Assembly (NCBI GenBank): GCA_964529795.1
Contig: CAZGXM010000061.1
Location: 1-16,193 of the forward strand
Reading direction: 5' to 3'
Origin: CAZGXM01 sp964529795
GTDB lineage: Bacteria; Bacillota; JADQBR01
DNA: 16,193 nucleotides
Under the pieces are notes generated by a model. That model made no database searches, was not told where the DNA came from, and was given only the letters and a program-made list of their open reading frames with translations. A program made the position numbers and the translations under genes. This document shows positions 1-7,374 of this stretch, in pieces; position 1 is the stretch's first letter, and each line of letters starts with the position of its first letter.

Positions 1-3
1 CAT
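1..3 (-). CDS. Start codon of a truncated gene leaving the left edge (probable toxin partner)
   Basis: On the minus strand the antitoxin stop and an ATG overlap as TAATG, and a Shine-Dalgarno AAGGAG (20-15) lies 11 bases before the ATG. Only the start codon is inside the window, so the product cannot be read. An endoribonuclease toxin of the MazF/PemK kind is an inference from gene order alone. Confidence 0.45.
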
Positions 4-272
4 TATTTTTCAGTCTCCTTAGTTACATCAAAGTCTGAATAAGTGAAATCATACATCGTATCTTCCAAATCTTTCATAAACATAGGGTCTTGGGCAGCTT
101 CTTTCATTTGATCATAAAGATTTTGTTTTTCGAGATTTTTCACATAGTTCTCAATTGCCTCTTTTACAGCCGCATTTACTGAAGGTAAATGACCTTCATT
201 GGCATACTGTTTTAATTTGTTTAGCAAGAAAATGGGAAGAGAAAAAGTATAGTTTTTTACAGCCTGAGACAT
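3..272 (-). CDS. Ribbon-helix-helix antitoxin-type protein (MazE/CopG-like)
   Basis: An 89-residue protein. Residues about 5-45 fit a ribbon-helix-helix DNA-binding fold: a short strand (KNYTFSLP) and two amphipathic helices ending in AAVKEAIENYVKN. The C-terminal half is acidic (DLEDTMYDF...), as in antitoxins that wrap a toxin. The start has a good ribosome site (GAGGTGAT just upstream). The stop TAA (5-3) shares a base with an ATG at 3-1 in the arrangement TAATG, and AAGGAG lies at 20-15, so a coupled gene follows off the left edge. By analogy with MazEF-type modules that gene is probably the toxin, which also means this protein would repress its own promoter. The exact family is not certain. 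A free-standing CopG-like regulator is the alternative. Confidence 0.75.
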   Translation of the reverse strand: MSQAVKNYTFSLPIFLLNKLKQYANEGHLPSVNAAVKEAIENYVKNLEKQNLYDQMKEAAQDPMFMKDLEDTMYDFTYSDFDVTKETEK

Positions 273-599
273 AACATCACCTCATTACGGTTATTGTATA
301 ATTATATTGTACTAAAGACAATAAAAAAGCACAAGAAATAAATGTCAAAATGATTTATATTAAAAAGGGTTACGTTGTTTTGCTGTCGGTTTCCTGGATA
401 TTTTGAGTACGGCGGGTTTATGGGAAACTGCTGGTTTGGCTTTCAACAATCGGCATCTTAATTTAGTATCTATATATTGATATAAATTGTGAAAATACGG
501 TGAAAGAACAAGGAAAACAATGTAAAGTATTGAATAATTAATTGGAAGGGGAAATACCTCTGAGATTATTACGAAAAAGGTACAGATAATCGGGGTAAG
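273..599. other. AT-rich intergenic region between divergent genes
   Basis: Besides the antitoxin promoter I see no gene here. A 114-residue minus-strand frame (360-704) has no recognisable fold and runs into the next gene. Bases about 365-455 are noticeably richer in GC than their surroundings and could be a remnant of something inserted. An imperfect palindrome, TATC...GATA, lies at 467-482. I find no convincing sigma-A promoter for the downstream chaperone operon and no CIRCE element (TTAGCACTC-N9-GAGTGCTAA), so HrcA control is not supported. Confidence 0.5.
293..321 (-). promoter_or_regulatory. Likely sigma-A promoter of the antitoxin gene with inverted repeat
   Basis: Read on the minus strand, TTGTCT (321-316) and TACAAT (298-293) are separated by 17 bases, with the start codon about 20 bases further on. 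An inverted repeat TTATTGT (291-297) / ACAATAA (318-324) frames the same segment and could be the autorepression operator expected for a ribbon-helix-helix antitoxin. The region is very AT-rich, so chance matches are possible. Confidence 0.45.
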
Positions 600-1376
600 A
601 TGTTGACCGGAGCAAGGTTTATTAGGCTGAAAAAATCCATAAATGCTGCGGAGCATAAAAGAAGAGGATGTGATTATATAGTGGGACAGGACGATATTTG
701 CCAAAATTGCAATTATTTTTTTCTTGATAGCAGAGAGTCTGACCTAGATTTTGGGGTCTGCCTAAGAGACGAGGCATTTGAAATCTTTTTAGATGATATT
801 ATGGAAAGTTCAAACTTTGCTTGCTGTAACGATTTATATCTTGAAAAAAGATTTAATGGAGAAAAAACCGCGTGCTCTAATTTTGAAGAGGCAGAGATTA
901 TTGAAGTTTCAGGCGAAGACGATATTTATGCGTATCTTCTAAATGAGGCTTTAAAATATCAAAACGTTGATGGAATTATTGAAAAGCTGTATAATTCAGA
1001 TAATGTGCAAATTGAGGAGGCAATAACATCGCTTTCGGCGTATATCGTAATAGGTAATAATAATGCTTATGAAGGGTTAATAAAATACTACACAGGGTTA
1101 CCCCCGGCAGATAGTTTGGAAGATGTACATAAAAGGGTGAGAATGGTAAAAGCGCTTGCTAATAGGTTGTCAAAAACCGATACTATAAATGCACTTGTAA
1201 ATGAACTTGCTAGGACACCATCCAATAATACAACAAGACAGCTGTATACGGAGATACTTACATTATTAAGTGAATGTCCTGCGGAATTGGTTAAGGAACC
1301 ACTTTTGCAGCTGCTTGATATGAAAAAACACAGCCATAAAATAAAGAAAAAAATATACGGAATTATAGATTTCTGA
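600..1376 (+). CDS. Cys-rich N-terminal, helical C-terminal protein of unknown function
   Basis: I do not recognise this 258-residue protein. The first part has a probable metal-binding cluster: C34 and C37 (CQNC), C54 (GVC), C75-C76 (FACC) and C92 (ACSNFE). This spacing resembles small zinc or Fe-S modules of the form CxxC...GxC...CxxF. Residues about 105-258 are predicted mostly helical (repeated LLNEAL, LVNELA, LLQLLD), possibly HEAT-like. The start is unsure. The ATG at 600 has only GGGGT three bases away, whereas an in-frame GTG at 681 is preceded by AGAGG and would still keep the whole Cys cluster. The gene is AT-rich compared with the chaperone genes and sits 62 bases before the GrpE-like start (1439), so it is probably the first gene of that operon. 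A role as substrate or adaptor of the chaperones is only a guess. Confidence 0.6.
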   Translation: MLTGARFIRLKKSINAAEHKRRGCDYIVGQDDICQNCNYFFLDSRESDLDFGVCLRDEAFEIFLDDIMESSNFACCNDLYLEKRFNGEKTACSNFEEAEIIEVSGEDDIYAYLLNEALKYQNVDGIIEKLYNSDNVQIEEAITSLSAYIVIGNNNAYEGLIKYYTGLPPADSLEDVHKRVRMVKALANRLSKTDTINALVNELARTPSNNTTRQLYTEILTLLSECPAELVKEPLLQLLDMKKHSHKIKKKIYGIIDF

Positions 1377-1438
1377 CTCATATTGCAACAACATGTAGGC
1401 GAAAAGTGACATATCAAATAAAGGAGAAGCAGAGCAGA

Positions 1439-2056
1439 ATGATAGATTTCCGAAAAGAACTGGCAAAATTCGATTTTCTTACCGTTGACGAAGAATTTAC
1501 CGGGCTTTATAACGAGACAACACAGGTTGTAAAGCTTTTTAATTCAACTCTCAAGCGCATTGGCAAAGAACTGAACAATACAAACATGCAGCTTGAGGAA
1601 ATTTTATCAGAGTATATGGAAGAAAAGGAAAAGGATAGGGATAAGGATAAGGATATAGCGGAGCTGAAAAAGACTATTACTGCTTACGAGGAAGAAAAGC
1701 TTTCACTTGTCCGGAGTTTAGTGGCTATTCTTGACCAGCTTGAGGATATATACAGGTATTCACTGAAAAATGACTGCGACAGTTGGTCCGAGCAAATGCA
1801 GCTATTATGGAAAAATATTTCGGTAAACCTGCAGCTGCAGGGAATAACCCGCATTGAGGGTGAGAACACCCTCTTTGATGCCCGGATCCATTCTGCAGTA
1901 CAGGTAAAAGAGGATAAAAACGTCTTAAACGGCATGATTCTCGAAGTGTTGCGGTGCGGATATATGTATCAATCACACTTGCTAAGAAAAGCTCAGGTTA
2001 TAGTAAACAAAACTAATGGAGGTTATGAGAACAATGAGCAACATCGTAGGTATTGA
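1439..2056 (+). CDS. GrpE-like nucleotide exchange factor
   Basis: A 205-residue protein from the ATG at 1439, preceded by AAGGAG (1421-1426); an upstream in-frame GTG at 1406 has a poorer ribosome site. Residues about 20-95 are a long charged coiled coil with a run of alternating K/D/E. LVAILDQLEDIY matches the GrpE position usually written LLPVLDNLERAL. The C-terminal part carries the GrpE beta-domain signature: FDARIHSAV (usual FDP..HEAV) and GMILEVLRCGY...LLRKAQVIV. GrpE binds the Hsp70 ATPase domain and releases ADP. The last 23 bases overlap the start of the Hsp70 gene, implying translational coupling and a dedicated partnership. It diverges from housekeeping GrpE (lower motif identity, longer N-terminal coil), so it is probably a paralogue specialised for the Hsp70 encoded next to it. 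Confidence 0.8.
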   Translation: MIDFRKELAKFDFLTVDEEFTGLYNETTQVVKLFNSTLKRIGKELNNTNMQLEEILSEYMEEKEKDRDKDKDIAELKKTITAYEEEKLSLVRSLVAILDQLEDIYRYSLKNDCDSWSEQMQLLWKNISVNLQLQGITRIEGENTLFDARIHSAVQVKEDKNVLNGMILEVLRCGYMYQSHLLRKAQVIVNKTNGGYENNEQHRRY

Positions 2057-3752
2057 TCTAGGCACTTCAACATCGGAAATCGCTTTTTTAAAAGAAGGAA
2101 AACCCTTTGTCATCCCAAACCACCTGGGAGACTACATAACCCCGTCGGTTGTTGGGCTCTCCGACGACGGAAGGATTATTGTGGGAAAAGAGGCCCGGGA
2201 CCAACTGCTGTTGAAACCCGATGATACGGTCATTGAGGTTAAGAGACTAATGGGGAGCGGCATAGCGGTTTCCATGGGTGTAAAAGAATACACTCCCGAG
2301 CGGATATCTTCTTTTATTTTGTCCTATCTTGTAGATTGCGCCGGCCAGTATTTAGGTGAAGATATTGACAGAGCGGTGATAACCGTACCTGCTTATTTTT
2401 CCGATGTCCAGAGACGTGCTACCGTAGAAGCGGGAAAACTGGCCGGGCTTAAAGTAGAGCGGATTATAAATGAACCTACTGCTGCGGCACTTGACTACGG
2501 CCTGGAACACATGGAAGAGTGCCAACACATCCTCATATATGACCTGGGCGGAGGGACTCTTGATGTAACAGTACTGGAAATGTTTGAAGGCGTTCTCGAT
2601 GTCAAAGCAAGCAGCGGCAACAATCAGCTGGGCGGGAAAGACTTTGACCAGCGGCTCATGGATTACCTCTTAAACAGGTTTACCGCTCAATACAACGTCG
2701 ATGTTTCAGAGGATAAGAGAGCCTTGATGCGTTTGAAAGAAGCGGTGGAAAAATGCAAGATAGCCCTGAGCGAACAAGAGGAATACCACATGGTCATTCC
2801 ATTCTTTGCCAATGTCAAGGGAAATCCGGTTTCCCTTGAGGAGACTGTAAGCAGGGAGACATTTGAAGGCCTGATCAAAGAGATGATTGATTCCACGGCG
2901 AAGCAGATCAATACGGCATTGTCCGACGCGCGTATCAGCACTGCCGATATTAACCTGATTCTGCTTGTTGGCGGCTCAACCTGCATCCCTTATGTGCAGC
3001 GGTTTATTGAGAAAACCCTGGGTAAATCACCGCAGTCACTGGTTGGTCCGGACCTGGCAGTGGTAAGGGGCGCGGCTGTTCAGGCGGGAATTTTGGACAA
3101 CCAGTTGTCTGCCGAGAAGGACATCATGATCACCGACGTCTGCCCGTATACGCTGGGTACATCCATACTCGATTATGTCGGCGGTTTTCCTGTTACTGAC
3201 GCCTATGATGTCATCATTCCCAGAAATGTCACCATCCCGGTGGTCAAAGAAAAAATATACGGAACGGCTGTCGATAACCAAACCCAAGTGGAGATTAATG
3301 TATACCAGGGAGAATTTAAAAAGGCTTCTCATAATAATTTCCTGGGAAAATTCCTGTTGACAGGTATTCCTCCGGCTCCGGCCTTTCAGGAAAAGATTGG
3401 CATTTCCTTTTCATATGATGTCAACGGCATTCTGCAGGTAGAAGGGAAAATAGTGAGTACGGGGAAAAAGGCCAATTTGACAGTAGAGACAACCCGAGTG
3501 GAAATGGTCAACGAAATCGACCTGGAAGGATGGGAAAAGGCGCCTAACGCCCGGAACTACAAGGCCATCATCAGAAAAGCCGAGCAAATGGTGAAAAATG
3601 GAAAAGCACAGTATTATGCCATTGAAATGGAAAGCCTGATCGGGAAGATAAAGACAGGATTAGTACAGGGTGAGAAACCGGAAACCCTTGACGAGTTTAA
3701 AGAAGAACTGCATGATATCATCTATGAAATAACGGAGGAAATGGATGTTTAA
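2034..3752 (+). CDS. HscC-type Hsp70 chaperone
   Basis: A 572-residue Hsp70. The ATG at 2034 (MSNIVGIDLG) is chosen because GGAGG (2018-2022) sits 11 bases ahead; ATGs at 2016 and 2025 are too close to it. The ATPase domain is complete: DLGTSTS (8-14), K70 in VKRLMG (the DnaK catalytic lysine position), NEPTAAALDYG (146-156), YDLGGGTLDVT (169-179) and LLVGGSTCIPYVQ (310-322). The linker and start of the substrate domain read TDVCPYTLG (367-375), where DnaK has DVTPLSLG. This variant, together with IPNHLGDYITPS and SFSYDVNGIL, is the pattern of E. coli HscC (TDICPYSLG), whose length (about 556) also fits. The alpha-helical lid is short, and the tail (EEMDV) is not a DnaK tail. Neighbouring GrpE-like and J-like genes make this a self-contained specialised Hsp70 machine rather than the housekeeping DnaK. 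The substrate is unknown. Confidence 0.9.
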   Translation: MSNIVGIDLGTSTSEIAFLKEGKPFVIPNHLGDYITPSVVGLSDDGRIIVGKEARDQLLLKPDDTVIEVKRLMGSGIAVSMGVKEYTPERISSFILSYLVDCAGQYLGEDIDRAVITVPAYFSDVQRRATVEAGKLAGLKVERIINEPTAAALDYGLEHMEECQHILIYDLGGGTLDVTVLEMFEGVLDVKASSGNNQLGGKDFDQRLMDYLLNRFTAQYNVDVSEDKRALMRLKEAVEKCKIALSEQEEYHMVIPFFANVKGNPVSLEETVSRETFEGLIKEMIDSTAKQINTALSDARISTADINLILLVGGSTCIPYVQRFIEKTLGKSPQSLVGPDLAVVRGAAVQAGILDNQLSAEKDIMITDVCPYTLGTSILDYVGGFPVTDAYDVIIPRNVTIPVVKEKIYGTAVDNQTQVEINVYQGEFKKASHNNFLGKFLLTGIPPAPAFQEKIGISFSYDVNGILQVEGKIVSTGKKANLTVETTRVEMVNEIDLEGWEKAPNARNYKAIIRKAEQMVKNGKAQYYAIEMESLIGKIKTGLVQGEKPETLDEFKEELHDIIYEITEEMDV

Positions 3753-4323
3753 AAATTTATCCCTTTTTTACTATAACAAAGGGCTGCGACTGGCGAGAGA
3801 AGATGAGATTGAACCGGCGGTAGAAAACCTGGCCAAAGCTGTCTGCTATAGCAGCGACAATATTGAGGCCTGGAACCTGGCAGGCCTTTGTTATTACCGA
3901 CTGGGCCAGTACAAAACGGCGGAACACTGCTGGATGCGCAGTGTGAAACAACGCCGGGAGGGAAATGCGGCCGGTGACTATCTGGCAGATTTAAGAAATA
4001 CCCTGGAAGAAACCTACCCATACTTCACCCAAGTTGCCTCGCTTTGCCGGGATGAAAAATACGGCCGGGCTGCCGGGATTCTGAGTAAAGAAATCTGCGG
4101 CAGGTTTGATGTATCCACCGGTCTGCTGAATTTCCTGGGTATTTTACGGGTGCTTGACGGCAAGACAAGGGCGGCAGTCAAATGTTGGACAACGGTGTTG
4201 TCCATTGATAAAGCCAATGCTGACGCCGCCCGATATTTGGAAGACATGGAGAAACGCCTGAGTTACAAGCTGCTCAAGTGGAAAGAAAGATTATTCAAAA
4301 GGAATGATATTAAAGAGATATGA
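3745..4323 (+). CDS. TPR-repeat protein of the Hsp70 operon
   Basis: A 192-residue, all-helical protein. Residues about 8-72 form two tetratricopeptide-like repeats (NKGLRLAREDEIEPAVENLAK; AWNLAGLCYYRLGQYKTAEHCW), and residues about 125-155 (LLNFLGILRVLDGKTRAAVKCW) look like another. TPR repeats bind peptides or partner proteins; no enzyme motif or signal peptide is visible. The ATG lies inside the end of the Hsp70 gene (8-base overlap) with GGAGG (3734-3738) six bases before it. Its own stop overlaps the next start as ATGA. This tight packing suggests it works with the Hsp70 and the J-like protein, perhaps as a substrate-docking subunit. That role is inference. Confidence 0.8.
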   Translation: MFKNLSLFYYNKGLRLAREDEIEPAVENLAKAVCYSSDNIEAWNLAGLCYYRLGQYKTAEHCWMRSVKQRREGNAAGDYLADLRNTLEETYPYFTQVASLCRDEKYGRAAGILSKEICGRFDVSTGLLNFLGILRVLDGKTRAAVKCWTTVLSIDKANADAARYLEDMEKRLSYKLLKWKERLFKRNDIKEI

Positions 4324-5660
4324 AGGATTATTACAGTACACTTAACATCGCTAAAAACGCAACGGCTATGGAGATAAAAAAGGCTTATTTTACTCTCATC
4401 AGGACATATCCTCCCGAACGGTATCCCGAAGAATTCATGAAGATCCGGGAAGCTTATGAGGTCTTAATTGATGGAAATACACGCCGGCAGTACGATGCGG
4501 TGGATGCCATGCCTGACATTGTTAAACTGTATTTCAGTGGAGGGCGAGAAGCGCTGGACGAGGGCGATGCCGAAAAAGCCATCGGGCTTGTAGAAAGGGT
4601 TATCAAAGTATATCCGCATTTTTCTGTTGTAAATAGTTTGCTGGGTGAGGCATATTTACAGAACGGAAATAGCGGTAAAGCCATCCGTATTTTTGAGGAA
4701 CTGGTAGCCCAGGAACAAAATAACGCCGGTTTCGCACGACAGCTTGCCCAGGCCTATGCCATGCGCGGCTGGCATAAGAAAGCGGTCAAACAGTTTTGCC
4801 GGGCCCTGTCTCTTGATGAAGATAACATTTCTCTTTGGCTGGGACTGATTGATTGTTATCTGGCAGGTAAGGAATTTGAAAGAGCCAAAGAGACGGTCCG
4901 GGAAGGACTTGAAGTCAGCAACAGGAAAGGCTGGGACAACCTTGAACTGTATTTCCACATCATTCAGATCGATATTTATACCCGAGATCATGTAAACATG
5001 AAAAAGCATCTTGAGGAGATGAAAAACAAGGCAGTTGAAAAGGAAGAAGAGAGGGCCAATGTAGCCTGGTTCTTAGCTGCTCTTTCAGATATGGTCCATA
5101 ATGTAGGTTTATATGAAGAAGCGGCTGCGGCAATAGACACCGCAGCTGCACTACAACCGGATGACGAAGAAATCGAAACCATCAAAAAAGAGGTAGATGC
5201 TCAGTATAGTATTGTTACCCAGCTCAAGAAGCTTGAAGAAGACACTTCCATCGATGACCATTTAGCGGAAATGCTGGATTGTGAACTGCATTCATGTGAT
5301 GATGAGGACTGCGTGGACTGTAAAATCACTCAATTCTTCTTTGAGATGGAAGTTGTCGTGCAGATTGAACCCTTTAGAAAGGACATATTGCGACTAAAAA
5401 AAGCTTATCCCGAATTGTATAATCTGAAAAAGGAATTTTTTGACAACGTCCTTAATCGCAAAAAAGAGGGATACCTGTTGACCACCTATGCTAAGAAGTT
5501 TAAGAAATACCAAAAACTGTGTCCCGAGAGATTTAAACCTGAAGATGGGGAGGAAGATTATCAACTGCAACCCTACAGACGTCCCGAACCGAAGATAGGA
5601 CGCAATGATCCATGTCCCTGCGGAAGTGGTAAAAAATACAAGAAATGCTGCGGAAGATAA
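4320..5660 (+). CDS. J-like domain / TPR / SEC-C protein (HPD replaced by PPE)
   Basis: A 446-residue protein starting at the ATG of an ATGA overlap. Residues 1-60 are a J-like domain: DYYSTLNIAKNAT, helix II IKKAYFTLI, helix III EEFMKIREAYEVL, then RRQYDA. The invariant HPD between helices II and III is replaced by PPE (31-33, in TYPPERYPEEF). HPD normally triggers Hsp70 ATP hydrolysis. As I recall, divergent J-like proteins with xPE here, such as those working with E. coli HscC (DjlB/DjlC), form their own subfamily, which fits the HscC-type Hsp70 upstream. Residues about 70-300 hold several TPR-like repeats. A Cys cluster (CELHSCDDEDCVDC) lies near residue 325. The end is a SEC-C zinc motif (GRNDPCPCGSGKKYKKCC; C432, C434, C443, C444) as at the SecA C-terminus. 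It probably selects substrates and delivers them to the Hsp70. Confidence 0.85.
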   Translation: MKDYYSTLNIAKNATAMEIKKAYFTLIRTYPPERYPEEFMKIREAYEVLIDGNTRRQYDAVDAMPDIVKLYFSGGREALDEGDAEKAIGLVERVIKVYPHFSVVNSLLGEAYLQNGNSGKAIRIFEELVAQEQNNAGFARQLAQAYAMRGWHKKAVKQFCRALSLDEDNISLWLGLIDCYLAGKEFERAKETVREGLEVSNRKGWDNLELYFHIIQIDIYTRDHVNMKKHLEEMKNKAVEKEEERANVAWFLAALSDMVHNVGLYEEAAAAIDTAAALQPDDEEIETIKKEVDAQYSIVTQLKKLEEDTSIDDHLAEMLDCELHSCDDEDCVDCKITQFFFEMEVVVQIEPFRKDILRLKKAYPELYNLKKEFFDNVLNRKKEGYLLTTYAKKFKKYQKLCPERFKPEDGEEDYQLQPYRRPEPKIGRNDPCPCGSGKKYKKCCGR

Positions 5661-5730
5661 ATGGTGCCTGACAGTATGCTAAAATAAGGGCGCATCATAT
5701 AGTGGGGGGGATTCCCAGAGCGGTAGCCTA

Positions 5731-5770
5731 CCTTGGCCTCGCTAAAAGATAGGGCCAAGGATTTATTTTA
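5731..5770 (+). terminator. Rho-independent terminator after the chaperone operon
   Basis: CCTTGGCC (5731-5738) pairs perfectly with GGCCAAGG (5753-5760) around a 14-base loop, followed by ATTTATTTTA. The T-rich tail is on the plus strand, so it ends the operon closing at 5660. The 70 bases before it show no gene. Confidence 0.7.
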
Positions 5771-5801
5771 ATAATCCGTTCACCAAAACAGACCTTTGGT
5801 T

Positions 5802-7208
5802 CTATTTCTCTTCCCGTGCATTTTGTTTAATTTTCTCATCCTCAGACAAAGGTTTTGCGGCCGGAGAAATATCCGGGTGCAACCTTTTGGGGAGCACTTT
5901 AAAGGTTATATAACTGAGTGCATAGAAAGCCAACAGCAGCAGGCCCGCAAAAAGGCCGGAGCCCTGCCCCGGAATCAAGGGCATTGTCACAGTGACGATT
6001 ATCAAACTGGCAATAGCTGCCCAGGAAGTATAGGGAAAGCCAACTAACTGGCAGCGGCCTCGGGGTGGACAGCCATTTTTTGTACGAAAACGATAATGGG
6101 TTATCATGATCACAATATAGGCAAACAGCAGGGAAAAACCGCCGGAACTGACCAGAAAAATGTAGATACTTTTTGGCAGTATGTAGGACAGACTGACGCC
6201 AAACAGCATGGCTGCACCGGAAAAAAGAATGCCGCGAAAGGGGATGTCACCCCTGTCAATTAAAAATGGCGGTGCGTTACCCGTGTCCGCCAGGGAACGT
6301 ACCATCCTTCCCAAACCGAATGTGGCAGCCAGCATGGTGGATAGAATTGCTGTGACCAATATTATGTTGATGGATCCGGCTACTACTCCCAAGCCCCGGG
6401 CACTCAATGCGGCCACCAGGGGGCTGACTTCTGCGGTGAGGCCACCGGTGGATACCAGCGGCAGCAGTGTGGCCATTACCGCTATGTATAATCCCACCAA
6501 TACCATTACCGTGTAAATGATTGCCCTGGGTATGGTTTTATGAGGGTCCTTTACTTCTGAGGCAGCCAAGCCGATAATTTCGAACCCGGCATAGCTGAAA
6601 AGGACAATCAGCATGCTGCCGGCGATGCCGCTTATGCCGTTTGGGAAGAAAGCTTCCCTGCGCAACACCCCCAGTCCTACCGGCGCCAAATTGGGGAAAA
6701 TGCCGACAATCAGTGCCAGGGCAATACCGGCAAAACCCACCAGTGCCGCCAGTTTAATGATTGCCAGGCTGCTTTCCAGGCTGCTTAAAGTTTTGGCGCC
6801 AAGCAAATTCAAAAGTGTAACCGCTGCAACAATGGTTATGGCCAGTACCGGGAGAGAAAGCTGCGGTATCCAGGCCCGGATAAACACTGAAGCTGCAGTG
6901 GCCTCGCTGGACATGGCCAGCACCAGTCCCGCCCAATAGACCCAGCCTACAATAAAGCCCAACCACGGGCCAAAGGCTTGTTCCGCGTGCGTGCGGAAAG
7001 AACCGGAATGAGGATTTGCTACAGTCATTTCCGAAAGGGCTGAAAGAATAATGTAAACCAAGATACCGCCCAATACATAGGAAATAAAAATTGCCGGTCC
7101 GGCAGCCTTGATGGCTATCGCCGAGCCAAGAAAGAAACTTCCGCCCACTACCGTTCCCAACGCCAGCATTGTCAACTGCCAGGCTGACAGTCCATCTTTG
7201 TGTTTCAT
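5802..7208 (-). CDS. APC-family amino acid permease
   Basis: A 468-residue membrane protein from the ATG at 7208, with GGAGG (7220-7216) seven bases upstream; a longer frame from a TTG at 7229 would include that ribosome site and is rejected. About 12 hydrophobic segments are visible. Family signatures: TM1 LALGTVVGGSFFLGSA, TM3 region NPHSGSFRTHAEQAFGPWLGF, TM6 FSYAGFEIIGLAASEVKDP, and the cytoplasmic loop LGRMVRSLADTGNAPP. These place it with the APC amino acid/proton symporters nearest the GABA/aromatic/proline permease group (AAT). The substrate cannot be told from sequence. Its C-terminal tail is short and charged. It is transcribed away from cysK, sharing the 7209-7374 spacer. Uptake of an amino acid linked to sulfur metabolism is possible but not shown. 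Confidence 0.85.
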   Translation of the reverse strand: MKHKDGLSAWQLTMLALGTVVGGSFFLGSAIAIKAAGPAIFISYVLGGILVYIILSALSEMTVANPHSGSFRTHAEQAFGPWLGFIVGWVYWAGLVLAMSSEATAASVFIRAWIPQLSLPVLAITIVAAVTLLNLLGAKTLSSLESSLAIIKLAALVGFAGIALALIVGIFPNLAPVGLGVLRREAFFPNGISGIAGSMLIVLFSYAGFEIIGLAASEVKDPHKTIPRAIIYTVMVLVGLYIAVMATLLPLVSTGGLTAEVSPLVAALSARGLGVVAGSINIILVTAILSTMLAATFGLGRMVRSLADTGNAPPFLIDRGDIPFRGILFSGAAMLFGVSLSYILPKSIYIFLVSSGGFSLLFAYIVIMITHYRFRTKNGCPPRGRCQLVGFPYTSWAAIASLIIVTVTMPLIPGQGSGLFAGLLLLAFYALSYITFKVLPKRLHPDISPAAKPLSEDEKIKQNAREEK

Positions 7209-7285
7209 AATCAGTCCTCCCGCGCCCAAATGTATTTGATATTAGTATTTACATTATCCCCGTAATAAATTATATTCTTCTTATG

Positions 7286-7314
7286 TTGACAAACCCCACT
7301 TAACTGTATAGAAT
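7286..7314 (+). promoter_or_regulatory. Near-consensus sigma-A promoter of the cysK-cooS operon
   Basis: TTGACA (7286-7291) is a perfect -35 box and TAGAAT (7309-7314) a near-perfect -10 box, separated by exactly 17 bases. Transcription would begin near 7321, giving a leader of about 55 bases before the cysK start. I see no T-box, S-box or other riboswitch in so short a leader. The divergent permease gene starts at 7208, but no equally clear promoter for it is visible. Confidence 0.8.
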
Positions 7315-7374
7315 ACTAGGGAAAGAAAGTCTACTAAGCTGATAGGTATTCATGAGAATTGGAGGAGGATGGAA

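Noticed and set aside
273..600. CIRCE/HrcA heat-shock operator before the chaperone operon
   Set aside because: I searched for TTAGCACTC-N9-GAGTGCTAA by eye and found no match, so housekeeping dnaK-type control is not supported.
360..704. 114-residue minus-strand ORF in the spacer
   Set aside because: No recognisable fold, no good ribosome site, and it overlaps the better-supported Cys-rich gene by about 100 bases.
7312..7350. AATAC...GTATT half-sites around the cysK transcription start as an Rrf2/CymR-type operator
   Set aside because: The arms are only five bases and about 29 bases apart in AT-rich sequence; too weak to call.
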